Positions 7,664 through 16,837 of a DNA stretch of 34,858 nt are shown piece after piece (the stretch's first letter is position 1; each line of letters starts with the position of its first letter). The notes below the pieces were generated by a model. The model saw only the letters and a list, made by a program, of their open reading frames with translations, was not told the origin of the DNA and ran no database searches. Source of the DNA: Candidatus Nanohalarchaeota archaeon (GTDB lineage Archaea > Nanohalarchaeota > Nanosalinia > Nanosalinales > Nanoanaerosalinaceae); NCBI GenBank assembly GCA_022729255.1, contig JALDAG010000007.1:1-34858 (forward strand), in the 5' to 3' direction. The translations under genes were made by a program, and so were the position numbers.

Positions 7664-9769
7664 ATGGAAGAAGGATCGATACTTTCGGCATTAAATGAAG
7701 ATTACAAGAAAAACATTCCTGAAGACATGAACGATAACAAGTCGTTTGAATGGTACATAGAAGAGGCGATAGATAACCCTTATATCTCAAGAAGTGCGTA
7801 TCAAAGAGTCTCTGACATGTTTGAATTCTATGGGAAAGATGAAGAGATGATCAATGGAAGAGATATATACAAGATGGTCTCCGAGGACCCTCTTGATGGA
7901 GGTAAAAACGTTTTCTACGGTGATGAATTCCATACATTCGTCAACAAATACGTGGATATATTGGATAATGGAGCTCAAGACATGGAGCTCAAGAAAAAAC
8001 TTATACTGATGGCAGGACCTGTAGGAGCTGCAAAATCCCACTTTGATAGAAGGGTCAGGGAGTACTTCGAAGATTACACTAGAAGGGAAGAAGGGAAGAT
8101 GTACACTTTCAAGTGGACAAACCTGACAGAACTGAATACCAAACATAAGAAGATACAGGATCCGAGAGAAGATGAGGTAAGATCTCCGATGAATCAGGAT
8201 CCTCTCGTACTTTTGCCAAAGGGAGAGATGAAAAAAGATATCTTGAGACAGATGAATGATAACCTGGATGAGAAATATTCTATAAGGATGGAACAAAGCC
8301 CTGATCCGGTGTCCGCTTTCTACATGGAAAAACTCCTGGAAAAATACGATGATGACATCAGCGAAGTTCTCAAAAACCATGTGGAGATAGAAAGACTTGT
8401 GGCCGACGAGAACAGGAAACAGGCCATTGCAACATTTGTACCTCAGGATCCAAAAAACCAGGATGAATCCGAACTTACAGGAGAGTTCATGGTGTCCAAA
8501 AAAGAGTTTTACGGTCCAGGAGATCCAAGAGCTTTTTCATACTCCGGAGCTTTCTGCAATGCAAACAGAGGGATATTCAGCGGAGAAGAACTTTTAAAGC
8601 TTCAAACAGAGTTCCTGTACGACTTTCTGCATGCCACTGAAGAGAGATGGATCCAGCCAAGGGGTAACAATCCCAAGGTCGATATAGATTCGGTGATAGT
8701 AGGAAGGACAAACATGCCTGAACTCAAGGAAAAAGCTGATGATGAAAAGATGGAGGCTTTCAACTCCAGAACTTTAAGGATAGATGTTCCGTACATACTT
8801 GAGTATGAGGAAGAGGCCAAGATATACAAGAGGAGCATAGAGAACTCGGACAACGATACACATATAGAGCCGCACACGATGGAGATGGCCGGTCTTTTCG
8901 CTGTTATGTCAAGACTGGAAGACCCTGATTTCCCTAAGGACTCACCTCTCTCAGAACTTGATATAAGTCTCTTGGAAAAGGCTAAGCTTTACAATGGGGA
9001 CGAACTAGATATAAGCGGTAAATACGATATCAAGAAGATCAAAGACGAGTCAGATGAAAAAGCGGATCTCATAGAGGGTATGTCAGGCATATCGCCAAGG
9101 TTCATAAACGAGGCAATAAATTACTCCATCATGTCCAACAACAGGAAAGGAAAAGACTTCGTGTGGCCTTTGAACGTTTTCAAACACATAGAGGATGAGA
9201 TGCCTAAGAAAGGAACGATAAAAGACCAGGATATCGAAAGTTACCTGGACAACCTTGAAGCGGTCAAAGAGGAGTATTCCCACAGAGCACAAAACGATGT
9301 CAGAAGAGCTATAGCGTATGATGAAGAAGAGATAAGAGAGATGGGTAATAAGTACCTTGATGAAGTAGCGGCATACATAGATGACACCACTTTAAAAGAC
9401 GAATTCACTGAGCAGAGCCGGGAACCGGACAAGAAGTTCATGAGAGACGTCGAAAAAAAGATAGGTATAAGGAAGGACATGAAAGATAGTTTCAGGAGAC
9501 AGATATCGAACTGGATAGCAAGGAGAGCCAGAAAGGGCAAAACACTTGATCCCACTGAAAACGAGAACTTGAGAAAGGCTATTGAGATGAAATCGTGGGA
9601 GGACAAAAAACAGAACATAAATCTGTCAGCACTGATCAAGAAATCGGATGATGAGTTAGAAGACTCTGAATGGATAGAAAACCTCAAAAATATAGGTTAT
9701 TCCGAGGGAGGAGCCAGGGAAGTTCTTAATTATGCAGGTGCGAAGATTGCCAAGGAAGAGATGGAGTGA
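7664..9769 (+). CDS. prkA: PrkA-family AAA+ protein kinase, first paralog
   Basis: About 701 residues from the ATG at 7664, chosen because AAGGTG lies 5 bases before it; the GTG at 7658 is part of that site. The N-terminal AAA+ domain has a Walker A motif GPVGAAKS (residues about 118-125), where bacterial PrkA usually has GPVGGGKS. Family blocks follow: GDPRAFSYSGAFCNANRGI, EFLYDFLHATEERW, IVGRTNMPE, TLRIDVPYILEYEEEAKIY, PHTMEMAGLFAVMSRL and MSGISPRFINEAI. The C-terminal domain (RRQISNWIARRAR) matches the PrkA C-terminus. Bacterial YeaG/PrkA acts in starvation and stress signalling as a serine kinase or AAA+ regulator; the archaeal role is unknown. First gene of a four-gene operon. Confidence 0.9.
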   Translation: MEEGSILSALNEDYKKNIPEDMNDNKSFEWYIEEAIDNPYISRSAYQRVSDMFEFYGKDEEMINGRDIYKMVSEDPLDGGKNVFYGDEFHTFVNKYVDILDNGAQDMELKKKLILMAGPVGAAKSHFDRRVREYFEDYTRREEGKMYTFKWTNLTELNTKHKKIQDPREDEVRSPMNQDPLVLLPKGEMKKDILRQMNDNLDEKYSIRMEQSPDPVSAFYMEKLLEKYDDDISEVLKNHVEIERLVADENRKQAIATFVPQDPKNQDESELTGEFMVSKKEFYGPGDPRAFSYSGAFCNANRGIFSGEELLKLQTEFLYDFLHATEERWIQPRGNNPKVDIDSVIVGRTNMPELKEKADDEKMEAFNSRTLRIDVPYILEYEEEAKIYKRSIENSDNDTHIEPHTMEMAGLFAVMSRLEDPDFPKDSPLSELDISLLEKAKLYNGDELDISGKYDIKKIKDESDEKADLIEGMSGISPRFINEAINYSIMSNNRKGKDFVWPLNVFKHIEDEMPKKGTIKDQDIESYLDNLEAVKEEYSHRAQNDVRRAIAYDEEEIREMGNKYLDEVAAYIDDTTLKDEFTEQSREPDKKFMRDVEKKIGIRKDMKDSFRRQISNWIARRARKGKTLDPTENENLRKAIEMKSWEDKKQNINLSALIKKSDDELEDSEWIENLKNIGYSEGGAREVLNYAGAKIAKEEME

Positions 9770-9786
9770 ATACAGGGTGTGGTTAG

Positions 9787-12042
9787 ATGAGTATAGATGA
9801 CATCCTATCTAAAAACATTGAGAGACTAGAGGAAGAAAAAAAGGGCTCCATGTCCTTTTCGGAATACTTGGAAGAGGTATCCGAAGAACCATCATATGGG
9901 TCTCATGCAGCCAAGTATATAGTGGATGCAATAGAATCCGCAGGTACCAGAGAGATAATAGAGGAAGGAGAAGTAAAAGAAAGGTATGCTTTTTTTGATG
10001 ACCCCTACAATGATGGGAAAAACGCTGTTCTTGGAAATACGGACGAGCTTAATTCTTTTGTTGAAGACATCAAGAAGATGGCTGAAGGAACCGGAAGCCT
10101 AGACAAAATGCTCTGGGTAGTAGGTCCAACTGCAACAGGAAAATCAGAACTCAAAAGGTGTATTGTCAACGGTCTGAAAACGTATTCACAGACCGATGAG
10201 GGGAAAAGGTACACACTTGCATGGCGGACAGATGAAACATCGAACATAGGGCCCATAGGTTTTGGATCTAAATCGAAGATATATGGTAGTGAGGGTGAAT
10301 GGGTGAAGAGCCCTGTGCAGGAGAACCCGTTAAAACTTCTCTACTCTGACATAAGGGAAGAGTTTATCTCGCATTTAAAACAAGAAAAAAACCAGGATCT
10401 ACTTGTTGATGGAGAGGTATCACCCTTTGACAGGAAATTTTTGGAGGAAAAAGGCAAGGATGGATACAGAGATCTCTTTGATTCCAAGGATGAATTGAAA
10501 ATCGTTGATTACGTGGTGGAAAGAGGTCACGGTATAGGGATACTTCAGTCAGAGGAGGAGGGAACACCTAAACAGAGGATGGTCGGTGCCTGGAAGGGAG
10601 ATCCTTCTGACATAAGAAAATACGGTAGGGGAGATCCACGGGTTTTTGAATACAGCGGTGTTTTTTCACAGGGCAACAACGGCCTAACCATACTTGAAGA
10701 TGTTGTGCAACATAAAGATGTTTTACAGAAGCTTTTAAACATTCCAGAGGAAAAACAGGTCGAAATAGGCGATGCGATGAGCATGGACCTTGACACAGTT
10801 ATAATGTTGATATCCAATCCTGATCTTGAATACAACCTTTCAAAAAGCCAGGATTTACGTGAAAAAGATCCTTTCAGAGCTTTGAAAAGAAGAATGAAAA
10901 AACACGAGTTCGGATACCTGACAAATTACAGCCTTGAAACCGAGCTTTTGAGGAGGGAGATATCCTCTGAGTACAGGGTTTGGGAGTATAAAGACGAGGA
11001 AGATAAACAGGAAAAGATCGCTAAATCGCTTTTTATGGAGGTGAGTGACAGAGAAGTAGAGATAGCACCGCATACTTTAGAAGCAGCTGCGATGTATGAT
11101 ATAGTCACGAGATTAGAGGATGACATGGAGCTATCTGATGATGTTGAAGGCGTTAAGGATGATTTCACTGTTTTGGACAAAGCGATACTTTTCGACAAAG
11201 GATTCTTAAAGAGAGGACTGAAAAAACTTGAGAAGGATTGTTTCAAGTTTAGTGGAAAGAAAGACGGGAAGACAGGTGTGCCTGTTACATACACAAGGGA
11301 AAAACTTCTTGAAAAGATCGAAAGTAAGGAAGGAAAACATTCCGACATTTTGATGCCATCTGACATCGTAGAGGCCTTGTCGGACGCAGAAAACCTTTCT
11401 AAGAGCTCAATATCTGAAGAAGAGGTTTCAGAATACCAAAAAATGGATGAAATCGTGAATAAATATATTATAGAGAAACAAGAAGAAGACATTCTTGAAG
11501 CTCTTTTACATGATATGAAGCCATCTGAACAAGAGATTGTCAACTACGTTGAGTCGGTGGCAGAATGGTACGAAGAAGAGGAAGGAGGAGATGCAGACGA
11601 TGTTTTCATGAGAACATTTGAGATGGAAGAGCTTGAGATGTTCGGATCAGAGGACTACAAAGGCGTAGAACCCTCTGAAGAGGTCGAAGAATTCAGGGAA
11701 AAGGAGATATATGACGGGATAAGGAAGCTTGCCAGGGAGAAGGAGGATGAATTTGTTTTCTCCGAAGACGTGACTGAGATCGAGGTCTTGAAGGAAAAAG
11801 TGGTGGAGAACAGTTGGTCCACCGTTTTCAGAAAATGGAGGAATTTTGATCCGAGCAGGTGGAGAAGTCCTCCTGGAGGAACCGATACAAAAGAGGTGAA
11901 AGCTAAGGCCATAGAAAACATGGTGGAAAAGCTAGGATACACCGAAGAATCAGCTGAAATAGCGTCCTACAACGTTATATCCGAGATAATCGGAACTCTG
12001 CAGCATAAAACTTCGTCAGATATACGGATTAATTGGGAATAA
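9787..12042 (+). CDS. PrkA-family AAA+ protein, second diverged paralog
   Basis: 751 residues, starting at the ATG after GGGTGTGG, 17 bases downstream of the first prkA. Walker A is GPTATGKS (113-120). It shares with the first paralog the block GxGDPRxFxYSGxF (GRGDPRVFEYSGVF), then MDLDTVIMLISNPD, RRMKKHEFGYLTNYSLETEL and APHTLEAAAMYDIVTRLEDD, but is otherwise strongly diverged. It has a long acidic insertion rich in Glu around residues 540-640 and a C-terminus ending in a UBA-like helical segment (MVEKLGYTEESAEIASYNV). Paired PrkA proteins also occur in haloarchaea. It may form a mixed ring with PrkA1 or supply a different substrate specificity; kinase activity is not evident from motifs. 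Confidence 0.85.
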   Translation: MSIDDILSKNIERLEEEKKGSMSFSEYLEEVSEEPSYGSHAAKYIVDAIESAGTREIIEEGEVKERYAFFDDPYNDGKNAVLGNTDELNSFVEDIKKMAEGTGSLDKMLWVVGPTATGKSELKRCIVNGLKTYSQTDEGKRYTLAWRTDETSNIGPIGFGSKSKIYGSEGEWVKSPVQENPLKLLYSDIREEFISHLKQEKNQDLLVDGEVSPFDRKFLEEKGKDGYRDLFDSKDELKIVDYVVERGHGIGILQSEEEGTPKQRMVGAWKGDPSDIRKYGRGDPRVFEYSGVFSQGNNGLTILEDVVQHKDVLQKLLNIPEEKQVEIGDAMSMDLDTVIMLISNPDLEYNLSKSQDLREKDPFRALKRRMKKHEFGYLTNYSLETELLRREISSEYRVWEYKDEEDKQEKIAKSLFMEVSDREVEIAPHTLEAAAMYDIVTRLEDDMELSDDVEGVKDDFTVLDKAILFDKGFLKRGLKKLEKDCFKFSGKKDGKTGVPVTYTREKLLEKIESKEGKHSDILMPSDIVEALSDAENLSKSSISEEEVSEYQKMDEIVNKYIIEKQEEDILEALLHDMKPSEQEIVNYVESVAEWYEEEEGGDADDVFMRTFEMEELEMFGSEDYKGVEPSEEVEEFREKEIYDGIRKLAREKEDEFVFSEDVTEIEVLKEKVVENSWSTVFRKWRNFDPSRWRSPPGGTDTKEVKAKAIENMVEKLGYTEESAEIASYNVISEIIGTLQHKTSSDIRINWE

Positions 12043-12045
12043 ATC

Positions 12046-13353
12046 ATGGGAATTAGAGAAGATTACAGGCGGTTTAAGAAGATAGGGAAAAAACAGAGAC
12101 AGGATCTTACCGAGTTCATCAAGAAGGGAGATCTAGTTGGGAACTCCGACTCGATAAATATACCTATAAAAATTGTTGATCTGCCGGAATTTGCTTACAG
12201 CAGTATCGATATGGGAGGTGTTGGTCAAGGCAAAGGAGAAAATGGCCAGCCAAAACCGGGACAACCCGTAGGGAAACCTCAGAAAGAAGATGGTGATGGT
12301 GATGAACCAGGTGATGAATCAGGTGAACATGGTTACTACGACATGGATCCAGAGGAATTCGCTAAAGAACTTGAGAAAGAACTAGAGCTTCCGGAGATGG
12401 AGCCAAAGGGTAAAAAAGTCAAGGAAGAGAATCTAGGCGCCTACAAGGAAAGAGCAAGAAACGGTCCGAGGGCGAATCTGGATATGGATCACCTTTTCAA
12501 AAAAGGTGTTCAAAGAGCTATAGCAGGATTTTATGATGAGGAGTACATAAAAGAAGCTTTGAAGGTAAAAGACCAGGATTTAGATTCTGTTTATCGCCAT
12601 ATATTGACCGAGAAGAATTACAATATCCCTTTCTCAAAGCTGAAGATGATAGCAGAAAAAGTCGATGATGAAGAAATCTATGATGATTTTGAGGAGCTTG
12701 ATGATAACTATACCGGTATTTCAAGGTTTGACATAGTTCAGGAAGCTATTACAAATATAGAAGTAAGTCCAGAGGATGAAAGGTACAAGCATCCGGAGAT
12801 AAAGAGAGAGTACGAGAAGAACGCTGTTGTTGTGAATATTAGGGACTGCTCAGGATCGATGGGAGAGAAGAAAAGAGATCTTATCAAGAGGGTTTTCGTA
12901 CCTCTTGACTGGTATCTACAGGGAAAGTATGAGAACGCAGAATTCGTATACATAGCTCACGATCATTCAGCAGAGGAGGTTCAAAGGAACGAGTTTTTCA
13001 CCATGAAATCTTCAGGCGGTACAAGGGTTTCATCGGCTTATGAGGTTGCAAAGGAAATCCTTGATGAAAAGTATCCCTGGAGCGAGTGGAACAGGTACGT
13101 ATTCGCCGGAGGAGATGGAGAAAACTACAGCGATGACACCGTGAACAAGATGGTTCCGCTTATGGAAGATATAGATGCCAACTACCATGCATATGTACAA
13201 GTAAAGCCTAACGGAAAAGGCTATGCTGATCTTGCCTCGGATCTGGAGGAACATTACTCGAAAGAGAACCTTGCAGTATCAAATGTGGAGTCCGCCGACG
13301 ATATCATGTTCGCGATATACAACATATTATCAAAAGAAGGAGGAGGTGAATAG
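12046..13353 (+). CDS. YeaH/YhbH family (DUF444) protein with a VWA-like metal site
   Basis: 435 residues, 3 bases after prkA2. Residues about 57-95 are a Gly/Pro/Asp-rich low-complexity linker. The von Willebrand-like domain carries the metal-binding motif DCSGS at 267-271 (VVNIRDCSGSMGEKKR), with later DHSAEEVQRNEFF, SSGGTRVSSAY and FAGGDGEN, as in YeaH of enterobacteria. These proteins are always encoded with PrkA and usually SpoVR, and probably act as a MIDAS-type adaptor to the AAA+ protein, as VWA proteins do with other AAA+ partners. The biochemical role remains unknown. The stop is within reach of a strong GGAGGTGA site serving the next gene. Confidence 0.92.
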   Translation: MGIREDYRRFKKIGKKQRQDLTEFIKKGDLVGNSDSINIPIKIVDLPEFAYSSIDMGGVGQGKGENGQPKPGQPVGKPQKEDGDGDEPGDESGEHGYYDMDPEEFAKELEKELELPEMEPKGKKVKEENLGAYKERARNGPRANLDMDHLFKKGVQRAIAGFYDEEYIKEALKVKDQDLDSVYRHILTEKNYNIPFSKLKMIAEKVDDEEIYDDFEELDDNYTGISRFDIVQEAITNIEVSPEDERYKHPEIKREYEKNAVVVNIRDCSGSMGEKKRDLIKRVFVPLDWYLQGKYENAEFVYIAHDHSAEEVQRNEFFTMKSSGGTRVSSAYEVAKEILDEKYPWSEWNRYVFAGGDGENYSDDTVNKMVPLMEDIDANYHAYVQVKPNGKGYADLASDLEEHYSKENLAVSNVESADDIMFAIYNILSKEGGGE

Positions 13354-13373
13354 AGATTTCATACGAAGATAAC

Positions 13374-15551
13374 ATGATCAAGGAGAAAGCTGAGAAACTT
13401 GCAGATACTGAACAGGATATCCACGAGCTTTCATCGAAGTTCGGTCTTGAACCATACGAGATCAATAACTGGCTCGTCGATTACGATGACATAAACAAGC
13501 TTAGAGCATATGGAGGATTTAAGGAGAGGTATCCTCACTGGAGATGGGGTATGATGTATGATAAGATATCGAAGGAGAGCAGGTATTTTAACTCGGCTCC
13601 TTACGAGATGGTTATAAATTCCGATCCTTCACACGCTTATCTTCAGGAATCAAACGATGAAGTGGTTCAGAAGTTAGTGATGGCTCACGTGGATGCTCAC
13701 TCCGATTTTTTCGCGAATAATAAATGGTTTAAACTTTTATCAGACGCTCCTTCTGCAGTTGAAAAACTTTCAGAACATGCTGATAGGATAAAGAAGTATA
13801 TGAACGACCCGGAAATAGATCGATCCGAAGTAGAGAGATGGATTGACAATATTTTGACCATAGAGTACAACATAAATCAGTACAGACCCGAGACTTATAT
13901 CAAGGAACTTGTTGAAAGAGATGAAGAAGCCAGAGATATGAGGGAGGTTCTGAAGGATAAGGGCTTCTCCGATGATGTTATAGACGAAGTATTCAACACT
14001 GAAGGATACGTTGATGAGGATGTTAAAGATAAGAGGAAAGGGGTACCGGAAGAACCTGAAAGAGATCTTCTGAAGTTCTTGGAACAACATGGTATGGCTT
14101 ATGATGAGGAAGAGGGAAGAGCTTTTGAGATGGAGGAATGGCAGAAAGATGTTATCAGAATGATAAGGGCTGAAAGTTTTTATTTCGCTCCTCAGAGAAT
14201 GACAAAGACCATGAACGAAGGTTGGGCAGCTTACTGGCACACGAAAGCGATGGCAGATGAAAAATTTGCCGAGGACGATGAATTCATAAAGTTCGCGATG
14301 ACTCAGTCAAAAGTTATCAGCGGCGGCGTATCAAACCCTTATAAGATAGGGAAAGAGTTATGGGAGTATCTGGAGAAAAAAGAGAACAGAAAAGAAATTT
14401 ATAGCAAGTTATTAAACGTTGAAGGAGTCAATGAAGATAATATACATTCTAATGTGGATTTTGAAAGTGTTTATGATAGTTTGATAGATGAAGATCTTGT
14501 TGATATCAGATTTGAGAACGTTGAAAGGATTTTTGACAGAGAGGAATTCATAGATGAGAACTACATGGATGTATACAGGAAACTTTACAGGGTTTACAGC
14601 GAAATACCTGATGAGGGGATCGAAAAAGAAGATTTCTTAGATATGATAAAAGATGTTGATCAAGGATTACTGGATGAGATAGAACTTGGGAATGAAATGA
14701 GGGTTGTTAAACCTGAAGACGTCAAAAAATCTTTGGATAGTTTTGTTGATGTGGAGGATGAGCCCTGGAGACTTCTTAATTATGAGGGAATGGCCTCAAG
14801 GCATTACTGTTTCAACGATAAGAACTCCCTAGGATTTCTGAGAGACATTACTGAAGAGGAACTTGATGATATATCAAGGATTGAGGGTACCGAAGACATT
14901 TACAGTAGTGTGAAGGAAGCTATCAAAGATGTGGATAAATCAGTTGGATGGAACAGGATGTACGAGGTAAGATCGAATTACAACGACTCAAGGTTTATAG
15001 ATGAATTCCTTACACAGGAGTTCGTGGATAAAAACCAGTACTTCGCTTATGAGAACTTAACTGATGGAGAAAACCATATCCCGGTAGCAACAAGCACAGA
15101 AGCGGAAGATGTTAAGAAGAAGATGTTGTTAAAAACCGTGAACTTTGGTAAACCCACGATAAAAGTTAAGAACGGAAATTTCAACAACAAAGGAGAGCTT
15201 TTACTGGAACACGACTACAACGGTATTGAGATGGATTTGAATAAAGCAGAAGAAACACTAAAATTTGTTTACAATCTCTGGGGAAGGGATGTACACCTCA
15301 AAACAATTGTAAAGGAGAGGGATAATGAATACATAGAAGAACTTCAGAGAGAGGTCAGCAAGATAGTGATGGCTTCAAGACAGGGTATGAAACTTGATGA
15401 TATCAGTCTGCCGGTACCAAGAGAAAAGGGTTTAAGGATAACCTTTGATGGCGAGAAAATAAAATGCAAAGATATTCCATGGGAAGAAGTGAGAGAAATA
15501 TCAGCTGACGAGATAGATTACAGCACCATACCCGATAAGTGGACTATATAA
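13374..15551 (+). CDS. spoVR: SpoVR family protein
   Basis: 725 residues from the ATG at 13374. Family blocks are YPHWRWGMMYDKI, PYEMVINSDPSHAYLQE, VMAHVDAHSDFFANN, MTKTMNEGWAAYWHTKAM (conserved metal-ligand-like residues), SNPYKIGKELWEYLE and the later ASRHYCFNDKNSLGFLRD. Bacterial SpoVR/YcgB proteins are about 470-510 residues; this one has extra sequence in the middle and at the C-terminus. The strong ribosome binding site GGAGGTGA (13342-13349) is 24 bases from the ATG but 6 bases from an in-frame ATT at 13356, so the protein may start six residues earlier. SpoVR is needed for the Bacillus spore cortex, which has no counterpart in archaea. Last gene of the PrkA operon. Confidence 0.9.
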   Translation: MIKEKAEKLADTEQDIHELSSKFGLEPYEINNWLVDYDDINKLRAYGGFKERYPHWRWGMMYDKISKESRYFNSAPYEMVINSDPSHAYLQESNDEVVQKLVMAHVDAHSDFFANNKWFKLLSDAPSAVEKLSEHADRIKKYMNDPEIDRSEVERWIDNILTIEYNINQYRPETYIKELVERDEEARDMREVLKDKGFSDDVIDEVFNTEGYVDEDVKDKRKGVPEEPERDLLKFLEQHGMAYDEEEGRAFEMEEWQKDVIRMIRAESFYFAPQRMTKTMNEGWAAYWHTKAMADEKFAEDDEFIKFAMTQSKVISGGVSNPYKIGKELWEYLEKKENRKEIYSKLLNVEGVNEDNIHSNVDFESVYDSLIDEDLVDIRFENVERIFDREEFIDENYMDVYRKLYRVYSEIPDEGIEKEDFLDMIKDVDQGLLDEIELGNEMRVVKPEDVKKSLDSFVDVEDEPWRLLNYEGMASRHYCFNDKNSLGFLRDITEEELDDISRIEGTEDIYSSVKEAIKDVDKSVGWNRMYEVRSNYNDSRFIDEFLTQEFVDKNQYFAYENLTDGENHIPVATSTEAEDVKKKMLLKTVNFGKPTIKVKNGNFNNKGELLLEHDYNGIEMDLNKAEETLKFVYNLWGRDVHLKTIVKERDNEYIEELQREVSKIVMASRQGMKLDDISLPVPREKGLRITFDGEKIKCKDIPWEEVREISADEIDYSTIPDKWTI

Positions 15552-15639
15552 ACCGGAAAAAACTTTATAAGTTAAGTTTGTAAATAAATTATATAGAAAG
15601 ATAAACAATCATTAGTTAAATATAGAATGTGGTAAAAAA

Positions 15640-16047
15640 ATGGAAAATAGTTATGTTTTTGAGTCTGGTGATGGCTACTTCGAACTGGAAAAAGATCTTG
15701 AAAACGAGGACGTGGAAGAAATCGTAGAAAACCTTGAGGAAAGATACGGGTTTGAAGTGGACAAATCTGGCGGGATATACCATCTGTCGAATGAAAATGT
15801 AGAAATCAGTTATGCGGAAGGAAAAGCAAGTTTCCGTGCAGAGGCTGATGTAAAACCTGATGAATGGCTTCAAGAAGGCATAGCAGCTATGCTCGAAGGT
15901 AAAAACGTACCAGTGGATTTAGATTACTTTTCAGAAGAGGAAACTTATCTACAGGTTCTAGATGAGATGGATTATTCGGTTTCTCTTGATAGGGATGAAA
16001 GAGAGTACGATGAAGGAGTCGCAATCAGGACATCTCCGAAAACCTGA
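15640..16047 (+). CDS. Small acidic protein, function unknown
   Basis: 135 residues, very acidic, no cysteine, no membrane segment. I do not recognise the family. The pattern FELEKDLENEDVEEIVENLEERYGFEV suggests alternating strands and helices. The ATG follows a GTGGT site by about 8 bases. The 88-base gap after spoVR holds two TATA-like stretches (ACTTTATAAG near 15560 and AATTATATAG near 15588), so it can be transcribed alone, yet its place and orientation suggest a link with the PrkA module. A T9 run follows the stop. Codon use resembles the neighbours. Confidence 0.65.
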   Translation: MENSYVFESGDGYFELEKDLENEDVEEIVENLEERYGFEVDKSGGIYHLSNENVEISYAEGKASFRAEADVKPDEWLQEGIAAMLEGKNVPVDLDYFSEEETYLQVLDEMDYSVSLDRDEREYDEGVAIRTSPKT

Positions 16048-16050
16048 TCC

Positions 16051-16059
16051 TTTTTTTTT
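16051..16059 (+). terminator. T9 tract after the acidic unknown
   Basis: Nine consecutive T begin four bases after the stop codon at 16047. Oligo-T runs on the coding strand are the main archaeal termination signal. No strong stem precedes it. Confidence 0.55.
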
Positions 16060-16099
16060 GGGTTAATAGTTAAAACTCTCTGTTTTAAAAATAATCTTC

Positions 16100-16837
16100 A
16101 TGGTGAACATCGCCGATCTATGCGTTGAGACATCCGAAGGAAGAGGAAAAAATAGCATAGAGGAAATCCTAGAATTTGCTGAAAAACTTGGAATAGGTTT
16201 TTTGGGCATATGCGACAGGGAAGACAGTATCAAAGATATGGATAGGTATTTGAAAAAGATCGAAAAGGTTGATAGTAAGACGGATGTACGTGTTTTAAAG
16301 GGAATAAAGATTTCTACGAGTAAAGTGAAGGAACTGAATGATAAGATTTCGGGTTTGAGGGACAAGGTTGAGATCCTGGTAGTAGAGGGTAACGGTTATA
16401 GGATAAACAGGAAAGCATCTGAAGATTCAAGGATAGATATCTTATTAAACCCTGAGAAAGGAAGGAAGGATCCTGGTATCGATCATGTTTTGTCAAAAAA
16501 GATGGAGAAAAATCAGGTTATGTTGGGGATTGGATGGAGAAAATTATTGAGGACAAAAGGGAAAAAAAGAGCTCAGATACTATCTCAGATAAGGAGGCAG
16601 TTGAGACTTCATGAAAAGTTCAGTTTTGGCATATGCATCGTATCGAACTCCAGGGATAAAATGGAGATGAGAAAACCGTTGGACATGACGGGTCTAGGCG
16701 TAATATTGGGTTTGGATGAGGAAAAATCAAGAAAAATGGTATCAAGAAACCCTATGAATATTGTTGAAAGATCTGAAAAAGTTCTTTCAGATAATTTTGT
16801 GATGCCTGGAGTTGAGGTGGTTGATGATGAGTCTTAA
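16100..16837 (+). CDS. rnp3: RNase P protein component 3 (Rpp30)
   Basis: 245 residues with the PHP-like TIM barrel fold of Rpp30. The signature block near residues 112-155 (RIDILLNPEKGRKDPGIDHV, then KNQVMLGIGWRKLL) matches archaeal RNase P component 3, and FSFGICIVSNSRDK and PLDMTGLGVILGL fit the C-terminal half. With Rpp21/Rpp29/Pop5 it supports the RNA subunit that removes 5' leaders from tRNA precursors. The ATG at 16100 has no ribosome binding site; TAGTTAAAAC at 16067-16076 is a plausible TATA box. Its 3' end overlaps rnp2 by 11 bases. Elsewhere in archaea this pair precedes psmA, SBDS and exosome genes. Confidence 0.92.
   Translation: MVNIADLCVETSEGRGKNSIEEILEFAEKLGIGFLGICDREDSIKDMDRYLKKIEKVDSKTDVRVLKGIKISTSKVKELNDKISGLRDKVEILVVEGNGYRINRKASEDSRIDILLNPEKGRKDPGIDHVLSKKMEKNQVMLGIGWRKLLRTKGKKRAQILSQIRRQLRLHEKFSFGICIVSNSRDKMEMRKPLDMTGLGVILGLDEEKSRKMVSRNPMNIVERSEKVLSDNFVMPGVEVVDDES

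Noticed and set aside
7787..8380. Minus-strand frame of 197 codons inside the first PrkA gene
   Set aside because: It lies wholly opposite conserved AAA+ sequence and shows no domain of its own.
10926..11543. Minus-strand frame of 205 codons inside the second PrkA gene, rich in Ser and Phe
   Set aside because: Ser/Phe-rich composition is the usual mirror of a Glu/Lys-rich coding strand; no start signal or family match.
12214..12330. Gly/Pro/Asp-rich stretch in the DUF444 gene considered as a repeat or frameshift
   Set aside because: The frame is continuous and both flanks match the family; it is a flexible linker.
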